DNA from: Solenopsis invicta
Lineage: Eukaryota > Arthropoda > Insecta > Hymenoptera > Formicidae
DNA: 64,000 nt
NCBI RefSeq assembly: GCF_016802725.1
Contig: NC_052665.1
Coordinates: 7,192,001-7,256,000 of the forward strand
Reading direction: 5' to 3'
The notes beneath the pieces are model-generated. The model made no database searches. It saw nothing but the letters and a program-made list of their open reading frames with translations, and was not told the origin of the DNA. A program made the translations under genes and the position numbers. Shown here piece by piece: positions 14,313 through 26,099 of this stretch. Within the stretch, counting starts at the first letter, position 1, and the number at the start of each line of letters is the position of its first letter.

Positions 14313-14827
14313 CAGAGAAAAATGTATACTATAAATTAAGTAAATATTACTTTATTACATGCAAATATTTCACAAGTTCACGTATTCCTACATCTATCAT
14401 AAGTTCATCATAAGAATCAAATTTATTCAAAATATATTTTAAATTCTAGTAATTTAATACTTTTTTAAAAAATATACAGTTAAAACAAAAATTTCATTTG
14501 CCTACTGTGGCTGTTCTTTAATACACTTTTATATTTTTTGAAAGAGTATAAATTCTTTTCTTCAGTACAATGAGTTTTTTCAAAAATTGTAATAAGTACA
14601 TTTTAGGATAATCATAGAAAATATTTTTTATTAAAGATAATCGTTACTTACTAAAAGAAAAAAGTAAATGGAATAATCGGAAAAAAGATTAGTTCCAGTA
14701 GCAAAAATGTGTATGTGGTAGCTAAATTTCAGTTATATATAGCTAAAACTTAGTCGTCACAGAAAAATTTTTGCTTCTACAACTAATCTTTTGTTTTTTA
14801 GCAACAGAATTGACATTTTTCTGTGTG
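14313..14827. mobile_element. Candidate MITE with TA target sites
   Basis: Termini CAGAGAAAAATG (left) and the inverse of CACACAGAAAAATG (right) are bracketed by TA dinucleotides at 14311-14312 and 14828-14829, the pattern of Tc1/mariner-type insertions. An internal imperfect hairpin pairs about 14687-14708 with 14766-14790. No transposase is present. The termini are short and imperfect, so this could be two nested elements. Confidence 0.4.
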
Positions 14828-14829
14828 TA

Positions 14830-15850
14830 GCAGAGAAGTTTCATGATCCCAACTATGGATCAATATCGCGAATTATTTTTCTTTTATTCAAGCTAACATA
14901 TTTTGTTATACAAAAAAATGCACATATTGCTGAAAATAATATTTACAATTCTAATAAAAACTATTTCAAATTTTGAATTTTTTAATTATTTAAATATTTT
15001 TTATTACTTATTTGAAAAGACATGACCTATTATCAATCTTAATATTTTTAATAAAACATGCATACCTACTATAATAAAATGTGAATCTTCAACAATACTT
15101 AGAAGCTGAACGAACACATCTGTGTTTCGCGTATGGGAAAAGGAGCAGAGATGTTTATTCGCCTGTACATATCAATAATCGTAACGAAGGAAGAAGAATA
15201 CGGGCACCCTATGTATGCATATATGCGCGTTAGCATATCGCACAAGTTGAGATAATTGGTCGTACGATCGGGACAAATATTATTTCTCTCCTAACGGAGT
15301 CGAGGGAGGATTATATTTGTATGATAATACTTCACACTTGGCTGGCTCCCTATAATGGAGGAGGGATCTATGCATTGGGGGAGCGCGCCCAGTGATTCGA
15401 CTTGCTATTATACGATGTAATCAGTACTCCATAAATATCGGCGTACTCACCCACCTAACGTTAAGGATTCGGATAAGTGTTATGTTTTATAGGCGCGTCA
15501 CTCTGATCGTTTTAACGGATCGGGACAATAAAACTGAACACTCGGAGTCATCATTCTTACACTCATAAATGATAAAAACGCTCAAAGAATCTCAAAAATA
15601 ATAATGTTTCTATTAATGTATTTTATTAACATTTCTACAAACGACAATGAAAGATTTTTCATGCTGGGAAAATTTAATGTAAGAAAGAAGTGTACAAAAA
15701 CACAATTTATTATTATGCTGAACGATTTATTTTTGTACAAAATTATATTTTAGCAAGTAACTTCAGTGGAAAGAAGGAAGCAACGGTATCACGTAATCTT
15801 CTTGTAATTCCGAGTTCTTCGAAGATGACACTAGAGACGTTGCGTCTTCG
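14830..15850. other. AT-rich noncoding DNA
   Basis: No feature recognised. Confidence 0.5.
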
Positions 15851-17160
15851 GAGTGCCTTTGTACGGTAGGGTCGCGACCTGCGAGCAAGCGGCTCTTGCT
15901 CTAAGATCGGATAAGAAGAAGAAACAAATCCGCTACCTTTGGGTATGAGAAAACGTGGTATGAGAAAACGTGCGACGGCCGATGGCGGTGTGTCTATTCT
16001 GGTAAGCTGTCTAGGAATGCGTCCTTCTCGCTTAGTCTCCCATTCTATTTCAATCAGTCCCTATCTTTCTCTCCCTCTCTTTTTTCGTCCTTTGTTTCCC
16101 TTCCTCTTTTTCTCTTACTCGCTGTCCAAGTCCAACACGACATTTGAGAAGCCTTCATCAGGCCCCGATATCCAGGGCATATCGTTTCGCCCGCCACCCT
16201 GTCGGCGGTAGATCAAATCAATCTCGATCGCGACGCGCTGCTCGACCCTTTTCCAAGTTCTTGAGACGTCCGCGTTAATATTATGCCGCGTGAGGTAATA
16301 TTACTCACAGTATAATGAGTTTCTTTAGCTACCAAACCGGCTCAACTACGGCTGCATTTCTGAAAGGCTAAGCTAGTAGGTAGAACGACTCAATACCTAG
16401 AAACGATGAACGCTAAAAAAATAGACAATATTTGTATCACAAGTGTCTTTCATATATTCTACAGTGCAGAATAAATGCAAATGTTATCTGATTGCTGAAT
16501 ATTAATCAACAAACGAGTAATGCTGACTTTTTTTACACATTTAGCTACTACAATGATGCACCGGGAAAGTTTAACGTTCGCCAACGCAAGCGAAGTGCGG
16601 GCAGGCTTTCGGAGAGCTTGATGCGTATCGTTCGGCATCTAGGTATCTAGGCACAGCGCATTTATGCCGACGCACCTAAATCCGAGACAAATTGTGTCGG
16701 CAAACACGGGTATTGTTCGGAAAGAGAAAACCGCCGGAGCGTGTTTACGTCACGCCGCCCATTCTGAAAAGTAATCTACACCGTATTGTCACCGGCGGTG
16801 CGCGCGCCTGGCCATCCACGAAAGATTTAGCCCTCTCCCCCTCCCTTTCCCACCCTCCCCCCGCCTTTTTCGCTCTTTAGTGCACAGGCTTTAGTCCCCG
16901 CGATATTCACAAGGACGCCGCGGCACGATCTGTCATAGGCATCGAGACTCGCGGTCGGATGATCGCGCGTAAGCGCGTTATTCGCAGCGGCCTTTCAGAC
17001 CTCGGCGGTATCGTTGCCTCTTACTCGAGGGGTTGGCACTCCGTACGAGGGGTGGGGTAAGTCCCATCACGTCGGCACCGGTCGCCATCACCGTCGGGAT
17101 TATCTTCGGGGCCTGGTACCACGCTGCTGCGGCTCCTCTTCCCTTACCTGGTCACACTGT
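15851..17160. other. GC-rich noncoding blocks
   Basis: CpG-rich at 15860-16250 and 16560-17160, separated by AT-rich DNA. A 15-bp tandem duplication (GTATGAGAAAACGTG) lies at about 15943-15972. No recognisable coding sequence. Confidence 0.35.
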
Positions 17161-17900
17161 CTGAGAACTTAAGCGTTAAATTGTTACTCTCGAAGTAGCG
17201 ACAGACAGAATGGAATTCACTCGCGTCCCACATTTACGCCTAAATGCGTTCGATTTACACTTCTGCTTGTTTAATAGAAACGTTACGTTCGCGGACAAGC
17301 GCGTTTTTTTTCCCGCGCTTGCAAAGCCAGCAAGGCTGAAAAGGTGGTTTATTTGCGAGTTGCAGAGAATTTTGAATCTCGACGAAAGTTCTCGTAAAAA
17401 GTTACGTGCCTTCGTCAATATATTCCAACTGCGAAAGTGGATGAGTTCGCGGAAGCTCTCTCTCTCTCTCTCTCTCGTTTATGTAAAGCCAGTAATAAGT
17501 AAGAATAAAATCCGACCTCTAGTTTATAGGATTCTTTCTCTCTGAACTGTTTAATATTTTATGAAATGCGTCTTGAAAGTATTTTTTAAAGCTTGTGTAA
17601 ATTATAATTACTGTAACGTAAATAATTTACTATTCACTGATTCTTTTATAACTTGTGTTATATACAAATTAAATTTCAATACGTTAAAGGGACTAGTACA
17701 TTTTCGCGTGTAATAACTCAATGTGTAATAGATGCAAATGTTTTGTGTGTCTACACATCTCTATTAGATGTGTGTGTACCATAGATATTTATTCATTACA
17801 TGTATTATCACAGTGTTTATCCGAAGGTCGAACAACCGGTTCTTAGTCGAATTAACATTATCTTGGGTATTTTTCTATGTTTTAGATTCATAGCCGAACC
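17161..17900. other. AT-rich noncoding DNA with CT microsatellite
   Basis: A (CT)n tract lies at about 17455-17476; nothing else is recognisable. Confidence 0.45.
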
Positions 17901-18700
17901 GCTAGGATTGAGAAAATACAATGATGACTGCAGGACGAGAAGGACAAAGGTGGAGACACGCGCAGCTTGCTGGCCGTTTCCATCGCGCCGCAGCTGTGAA
18001 ACGCGTACCATCGGCTCGGTATCCACGATGCCTAATTTTTGAGAGTATGTCCGGAAAGCGGGAGGGGGTAAGGAACCACCTGGAACCCCCTCCCTCCCCC
18101 CCTCCCGGATCAAGGGAGTGGAGACCATTCGGATGCGCCGAGCCGTGCAACGAGCCGCCGCGAAATAAGGGATGCTCTCCTCCACCCTGTCCCCGACGGT
18201 TTTCGACAGTGCCGTAACGCGCGCACGTACCTCCGTCGTGTTGCGGGCCCTCGACCACCGCTTTTTTTTGCGATGGGCATTCTGTACACGCACGTATATA
18301 CGTGTAACCAATACCGACGCTGCTTATAGGGCAACCCTCGCCCGAAGGGTACGCCGAGACTTAAGCACGAGCATACTTACCGCATGTTGCCATAATGAGT
18401 CGCGGGGTCGAGTGCGCGGAAGAGGGAGAAATGGGGTGGGTTCGGGTCGCCTCCCTCCTGTTCTCTTTTCATTCAATGCCGCAAAGAGCGGCCGATGCCG
18501 TCAAAGGAAGATTAAAGTGCCGTGATCCTTGGCAGTTTGTTTATCGGCCGGCTTTCTCCTTCTTGCCCTGCCTGCGTTTTCCTTTTTTCTTCCTCCGTCT
18601 TCTGCTTCTCCTCCTTCATCTTTGCCTTCCTCTACGTGTATGTACGCGCTGAATACGACGTATTGCGAACCGATAGAATAGAAGAGCGTTTTCTTCGCAG
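17901..18700. other. CpG-rich island
   Basis: Open frames overlap in several phases on both strands without a recognisable product. Includes C/T-rich runs near 18085-18110 and 18550-18640. Confidence 0.35.
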
Positions 18701-19060
18701 GCAAAACTTGGCGTTTTTCAATTGAACATGATAATATAATATCAATTGTAATCGCGTAGGTATCGAAGTAATCGAAGCGATTGCTTGAACGTCTGATTGT
18801 TCATTCAATTATTTTATTGTCCAGATCATTATTTCAAATATTAATTTTTGGTATTCATTTTTCTCTTTTCCTTTCTCTTTTTCAGACAATGTCAGCGACT
18901 CTATCTTCTGTTTTCATTGGAAAAATTTAATTTTTATGAATCATGTTATTATGTATGTACAAAATGGAGCTTTTCGCGATGCATACTGGTGATCTTTCGT
19001 CCCCGCTTTAAAATCATTGATGGCAATCCAATTTGTCGGTGTACATTTCTGTAGCGTTGC
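18701..19060. other. AT-rich noncoding DNA
   Basis: No feature recognised. Confidence 0.5.
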
Positions 19061-20560
19061 TCGATAACTGCAAAAGTTACCCGTTTCGTCGTTCACAAAG
19101 CGCACGTAAAATCACCTCTGGACGCCGCAGTACGCAGTATACGCGCTGGATGTACAAGGGTTCAATCGCGGTTTTGCGAGGGGTTGGAAAGTCGGCACAC
19201 GGAGGGAAACGCGGCACAGGGGATGTTTCGGAGAGTAGGGCGTACACACACCGGCGGAGGGAAAACATGGTGGCCAACTGGTTGCGGCATTCATCAGAGG
19301 CGGTGCTCCGCGTACCTTTTGAGATCTCGTCTTTTTTATCCGTTCTCCGTGTACACGCGTACAGCATCGGTATGAAGGGGAACAGGAGAAAAGAGTGAGA
19401 GAGAGAAAGAGAGAAGGGGGACGATTGGCTCTATGAGAAAAACTCTCCATTGAAACTATCGACGAGAAAGGAGCCGCCTCCGTGTCGGCTCCCTTTGCGC
19501 GATCCGCCTCGATCCTACGAGGAATCATCGGGAGGTATTTACACCTTCTTTACGCCGTAGAGCCGCACGCAGCGCATTATCGCCGGGCTCTGCTTAATCA
19601 TGCGTGCCGCGCGCGCCCTGCCATTTACAAAGCCGCACGTACGTAATTGTAAACGTCGTCGCACAAAGAAAGCGCTTTTCTCTCGCAGCATCCACGTTCG
19701 TGAGAGGTGGCTCTCTCGCGTAAATATAAAATATCTTTGAAGTCGCACAAAAAAAATAAACATAATTATTAATAACCGGAAAATTGGGTAATTATAGTGC
19801 CTATTCCATGTCCCGCTTTCCAGCACTAATTAGGTTCTCGATTGGCGTTCAGTGACGGGCGCGATATTTTTCAGCACTTTCAGCAGAATTTTCATCTCGT
19901 CGAAAGATCTTTCGAATGGCCGCGATGTAACGTCGGTAGTTTCGCGGAATAATATTTTTTTCCCGAGGAAAAACGAGACACATTCCCGTAAGTTCGTCCA
20001 ACCGTCGCGAAAGTTAACAGATAGACGCGGGAAAAAGCGGAGATGTATAGCGCTCTCGCGTTGCGGCGAACGGCCCGAAGGGAGAATGGAAACGGGCGGA
20101 ACGCGCACGCTGCGCGGCGCGGCGCGGATCAGAAGCGTGTGGCCAATCTCCCTCTCGGATGTTTCCAATTACGTTTACGTCTCTACGTCTCTCCCTCCCG
20201 CGCCATCCCCCTCGCGCCGGTGTCTGATTACACCGCGATGTCGGGCGCCCCGTCGCCGCAAAGAGATGCACTTGCTGCCGCGCCCGCGCCCGCGTCCTTC
20301 GTCGCCGGGCGCCGAAGCCTGAAATCAGAGAATAATAAAATTCACCTAACGCCGTTTACGGGATACGGGCCCCCGGCCCCCGGCCCGGATGCGCTTCCGC
20401 GTAGCGAGCGTGGCTGCTCGCAGAAAGGGCAAATGCGGAGAGAGTAATCCGATACGTTCGACGGCGCAAGTTTCGCGAGGGTAACCACGTTTCGACACAA
20501 AGTTGGCCCTTTAAAAGTTGGCCCTTTAAAGACCGCCGATATCGAGGCGCGCTTTATGCT
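19061..20560. other. CpG-rich island
   Basis: CpG-dense sequence with multiple overlapping frames (up to 156 codons at 19852-20322) and no recognisable protein. It ends with a perfect 15-bp tandem duplication, AGTTGGCCCTTTAAA, at 20501-20530. Confidence 0.35.
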
Positions 20561-23465
20561 CTTCTTTTCTCTCGTGCACGAGAATGACCGATGGATATTG
20601 CTGGATATCCAAATGAAACCTGTTATTTGCTGCGGTTTTTATACGAAATGTTGCTAAATTGTACATGTGTAATTTATATATATAATCGTTTATATATATT
20701 TTAACAGATTTTTTTTTTAAATGACGAGTACAACGGAAGCCGATATCGCGTTTATAGCAAATCGCTCGATCGTTACCCCCCGTTGTTATTATACGTACGT
20801 AGCTAAATCAATTACTCGCAAATTGTAATTATTATTCTCCGCGGCGTATCTTTGTCCCGCGTTATTTTTTTTGTTCCGATAATCACATTGCGCCGGTCTC
20901 TTTTTGTCGTGGAACGAGACATTTAAAGCCCGCGAGCGCATAATCCATTGTTCACACGGATAATTTTATTAATGTACGTTAATCCGCGTGTTCCATGCGT
21001 TCAAATGCCCGTATTGCAGTTCGTTAACTTAATGGCGATTATCAGGATGAAATGCAACTCGTAAATGCGCGAGGCGCAATCCGGATAAGCCGAAAGGCAA
21101 TAAAGAGGAATTGCAAATGCTTCGGATGAAAATGCTGCCAACAATGCGGCCTCGATAGTATTCTGTTCGTGTTAAACGTTCGAATAACACCGTTGTGCAT
21201 GAAATCGGTTCGATTAAAAATACCACTAAGCGCTAGTTGTTTTGCAGAATATTCAATACAGGTAATAGGTCGAAGTAAGCGGCGACGAAGGTAGGTATAC
21301 GCGATGCAAAATGGATGTGATAGTAGCGGTACGATGTGCCAATAAGAAAACCTATATAAGTACTACTGATTAATTTAGTCCTGCGCCGACAATCATCCGA
21401 AACGTCAACCCCGTACACGTCGCGAACAAATACAGCACATAAGAGATTCGTCGCGTTTCGACGCCGGCTTGATAAATCCAATTGTATACGGCGGCTAAAG
21501 CCGAAAGATACACGAGGACCGTGTCGAAAGACGCGCTACCGAACTTTGACAGCCACTTGCTGCCGCGTGTTTCACGGCTATCAGCCGAGCGCCGCTGCTT
21601 AGCTGGAGGCAATATTTAGCGTGGAAGCTACGGCATATAAAGACCTTATTATCCTGACGGCTCTCATCCACTCTTCGTATTCATCACGACGTCACCGAAC
21701 GGTGCATCGTTTCCGAAACTTGCCGCGAATCGGTTCGGAATGAGTATTACCTTGAAGATTTCTCGACAAGTTCCGCCGCCCACGCTGAAACGTAATGTAT
21801 TTACCTTGCAGATGAATCAAGTTTACAGGTATAACGAATTTAAGCAAAATATTGGTACAAGTAGACAAGCTAATTCAGCGGTAGCAAAGCTAAATTTGAA
21901 TTTTAAAAGTTTGGCCAGTTTCAAAATACAAATAAATGCGTAACAAAAAATAAGATAAATGTCTCAGTAACTGAATATTCTGGACACTTACTGTTCATCT
22001 TAACTTATTATTAATTTTAAATGTGTTTTTTGTTGTAATAATATTAAAATAATATTTAAAATAATACTGAAAAAATTAATTATTAAAATAATACCAAAAA
22101 TAATACCAAAAATAATATCATTTTAAAAAATAATATTAATATTTAATTATAATCTCTAAAAAAATATTAAGATACTTATAAAACAGGTTATTTTAAATAT
22201 TGTAAAAATTAGCGTTAAAAAAGTTTTGTATTGTAACACAACTGACAATGAGTTAAAGTACATATTTTCATGACGTTTAACAAATTTAAAAAAAAAACAT
22301 TGTGTTTTTATTAAGATAATATTTCTGTATTTATTTTATAAACAATATAAATAATACATTAGGAACAAGTATTTAGGAACAAAGAAAAGCATTTCAGATT
22401 GTGCGAATATTGTTTTATTCAGATGCTTCACAACTCATATAGCACAGAAGCTTGCAGAAATATATTGCTGGAACGTTGCAACAACGTTGTGCTGCAAGCT
22501 CTGCACTGTATGGAAAGCTTTTATTATTTTCAGAATAATTAACTAATCTTTCTTATTTTTGTATATAGTATTTTGTATATAATATAATATTTTTATATGT
22601 TAATAATAACCTTTTACATTTTATATTTTAATTATATAATTATTGTGGATTATTTAAAATCGTGAATTCTTACAAAAATTTAATAAGCTTGTCTCTTGTA
22701 CGTTATTGGGACATTTACCTTAAAATTGACCAGCGAATAAAGAATCTTTTTTTGCTGGAAGATTGCTTGATCTCGTATTTATTTTCATTAATTCTACACG
22801 TTTAATCAGACAATCTGTTAATTGTCCATTATTTTATTTCTGCTCTTTTCGTTAATTCAATTCTATTATCATCCTTTGTTAACTATACTTCTCTCCTTTT
22901 CGGATGTTTCGTAAACCATTCGCGAGTCTCGTTAAACTTTCATCGAACAACTCGCGCGCGTCGAGGTGTTAGGCGTGTTCATCGATTCTCGTCTTCGATT
23001 AAGCATGCCTGGCCGATTAATTGTGTATTGATCGGTTACGTATTTAATGTATAGTAAGATCATCTGCACTTAGTAGATACTTAGGTGCCTTCTGACACTC
23101 CTTTTGTACGTACGATGAAGTCACGCGAATGTTCTCTTTAATCTTGAAAGTTCGTTACTTGATACTAGTGCGCACCGAGGTATAGACGTTCTCACAACGT
23201 TAAATTCGCTTCAATTTTTGCTCTCGCTATGTTACAGTGCGGAAAAGAAGATAAACTTCTTAAAAGAAGAAAGACTTCTTAACCCTTTGATTACTATAAT
23301 GGTTATTTTCTATATCTCGATTCTTTATCGCTATCAATCAAAAGTCTTTAATTGTTTTCATAACATTTCTTTAATCTAAAGAACGTTCGCTGTTTTTTAA
23401 TTAAATTTTACGGTCACTCTATGTATATAGTGATACAGCTCAGCCGTAGTCAAAGAGTTAAAGTA
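20561..23465. other. AT-rich noncoding DNA
   Basis: Contains a small minus-strand open frame with two hydrophobic stretches (21370-21602), a plus-strand TATAAAG at about 21637, an ATAATATT-rich tract (22040-22140) and a short inverted repeat (GAAGCTTGCAG...CTGCAAGCTC) around 22447-22502. No known gene. Confidence 0.4.
21370..21602 (-). other. Orphan open frame with two hydrophobic segments
   Basis: On the minus strand a possible acceptor CCTCCAG precedes an open frame of about 77 codons ending at TAA. It begins KQRRSADSRETRGSKW and holds two membrane-like stretches, VLVYLSALAAVYNW and ISYVLYLFATCTGL. No upstream in-frame ATG exists (only TTG at 21612), so it would need an upstream exon. I do not recognise the protein; it may be an isolated exon, a relic or chance. 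Confidence 0.2.
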
Positions 23466-23687
23466 CACTGAGAAAAAAAAGTTTACTTGACTAAAATTTT
23501 CAACTTGATCAAATTTCTTCATTCCAAATATTTATGTATTTAAGCTAAATATATAAATGTTTAAATTAAATATGTTTAAATTAAAGTTCAAGTGTTTCAT
23601 ATAATTGAGTTAAAATCAAATACATAAATACTTGAATTAAAGAAATTTAACAAAGTTGAAAAATTTAGCAACTTTTTTTTCTCAGTG
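23466..23687. mobile_element. 222-bp Tc1/mariner-like MITE
   Basis: Terminal inverted repeats CACTGAGAAAAAAAAGTT and AACTTTTTTTTCTCAGTG are bracketed by TA at 23464-23465 and 23688-23689, the expected target-site duplication. Subterminal sequence is also inverted (CAACTTG near 23501 against CAAAGTTG near 23651). No coding capacity, so the element is nonautonomous. Confidence 0.75.
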
Positions 23688-23689
23688 TA

Positions 23690-25400
23690 GGAAACAATTG
23701 TACATTCGAAAGAAAAAAGTTTTCGTTTTTATTTTTTTCATGATCTCTAATTTTTTTATCGACAATTATTACGTGAACCCGATACAGTTTTCTATTTCCA
23801 CTTGCACATTACTAATGGCAGGGAACAGCGTGGAACAAATCCTATTGTAAAATCAATTTCTCATGGTATAATGGCGCCAACGCGAAGTTATGATTGGTAC
23901 GAACAATTGGCAGGCATACATGCGCTTTTCGAATATAAAAATAATTGGTAGTCGACGAGTTTTTCGCGGGCGACGGGCTCCATACGCTGCGACGAATGAT
24001 CGAAATAATTTACGCGTCGGCTGGATGCATCCGCGCAACTTTCTCGTAACGATTCGCGTCCCGTTCTTTTTTTCGCTGCGTTATTTCCTCCGAGCGTGTC
24101 GTTAATCGCGCCGATTGCCGCACCAGCGAGAAAGAGCTAGGCACGCAGGTAATTGGCGCCTAATTGGACCCACCTGTTCCATCCGGCCGGGCAAAGGAAT
24201 CTCGACTCTCTTACAGTATTTATTTTAAGCGAAGGGGTTGGTTCTCTCAATTACCTAGCACTTGTGTCAATTCTCTCAACAGCAAATCACAGATTTCATA
24301 AAGATATTTACCTTTTAATCCACCAGAGAAATAGTTTTTCGTTAAAAAATGTGCTCAATTTATTGAATTATCAAAAGACCATTGGTAAAGATTGCATTTT
24401 TAATGTTAATGCTACATTTCAATACAAACACAATAAGAGCAAAGCATTTCTTGGCGCACCTAATCCTTTTGATCTCCGCAATTTTATTTATCTTTAACAA
24501 TGTTTCAACATCAAGCTGTAAATTTTTAAGTACCGTGAATTACACAATAAACACCGCAGAAATAAATTGTAAAGGAAACACTATCTTTTAGTATCCAACC
24601 ATCAGTAAACGTCATTTGTCAAATACATGTAACGAAAATGCATTCGCTCTAATTCCACGTTAATACGCCGTTTCGTGCGACTTGCTTTGTATGCGAAGTA
24701 ATCGCTTTAAAACGCTCGCTAATTCTCAAAGAAAGAGCAAACGCCGGTTTTTACTCGCGGCCGCCATTATCTCTCATTAGAGTGGGTTCTTTTAGCGCAA
24801 TCCCTCTTATGTCAACCCACGCTTATACATGTGCGGACCGAGAAAACGTGAAAGATAAAATAAAGGCAGGGGATTCGAGAAAAGGGGTGCGACAAGAGGG
24901 TTGGACAAAATGTACCGACGCAAAGCTCGTGCATGTATGCGATTGCGCATACAGACGGACTGAAGAGAAAAAAAAAATAAAATGAAATTGATGGGTTGCC
25001 AAAGGCAGATAAATCGAAAGGTGGATTACGACGTGATGGACATTATGCGTGAAAGCGGCATCGGGATGTGTCAAACTTGACGTCCATCCGTGTCAAACTG
25101 TTCTTGTCCGCTGTACAAACTACTGTGCGCGGAAGCTCGTAAAGAAAATTACGCGAAATCAATAAATTAAAATCTATCCAATTATCTCATAATGCCAAAG
25201 ACGTGAACTGATCAACACACTGTGAAGCTAATCAATCTAATAGAAAAGATTATTTCAGGGACTTAATCTTACAGAATAATAATAGTTAATAATAATTAAT
25301 CATTAATTTGATAACTGAATGGAGAATGATGCATAATTAGGAATCTAGAAGAAGTCTGATAAATTTTTGTTGGATACAGTAAAGTATTATATGTATTTAC
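23690..25400. other. Noncoding DNA of mixed composition
   Basis: A modest CpG-rich patch lies at 23930-24190. The open frame 24153-24497 is AT-rich and unrecognisable. No feature is supported. Confidence 0.45.
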
Positions 25401-25533
25401 CCTTACAGCACAAGATATCGTATGAATATACGAGAATATTCTAGATATCGTGAGAACATTCGTACAATATCGTGATATCATGCGTATATTTTTAAAATGT
25501 CACAATATTCGTTCGATATCATGTGCTGTTAGG
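25401..25533. mobile_element. 133-bp palindromic element
   Basis: CCTTACAGCACAAGATATCG (25401-25420) is nearly the exact inverse of CGATATCATGTGCTGTTAGG (25514-25533). Pairing continues into TATGAATAT against ATATTCGTT. The interior repeats GATATCGT-like units. No coding sequence; probably a small MITE or foldback, superfamily unknown. Confidence 0.6.
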
Positions 25534-25779
25534 ATACTATATCCAATCACAGTTTTAATAGTTTATATTGCTTGTAAGTTACTAAATACGGACCAGTAAA
25601 TAAATTATGATACAATAAATTACGCTGATGAAAATGTTCTAATTTGTGCTGATGAGACCTGATGGGTAACGAAAGAACACAAGAATGCTCTGAGGCATCA
25701 TTAGCTTTCATTGTGTTGGCAAAAATGAGTAAAAGGAAAAAAAGGAACTCGTAGGAATCGTTTCAGTCGCACTGCTGCC

Positions 25780-26058
25780 GCATTATAAAGCATGAATTTA
25801 ACGAAAGAAAGGCGGACAGAGAAGGACAACTTAATCAAACGCATGAAAATAAAAGAGGAATCCCACGCGAGACTCAAACAGCGTCGTAATTTTGCATTTT
25901 TTCACACACTCGCGCGTGCAATCACAACGACGACAAACTTACCCCGGCGGCGTGAAAAAATCCGCGCGGAACAGCTCGCGGCGGCGATGGCAGAGACAGG
26001 GAAAGAGACGACGGAAAGATTCATCGGACGACGACGGATGAACAACAACGACGACGAC

Positions 26059-26099
<41 letters not shown>

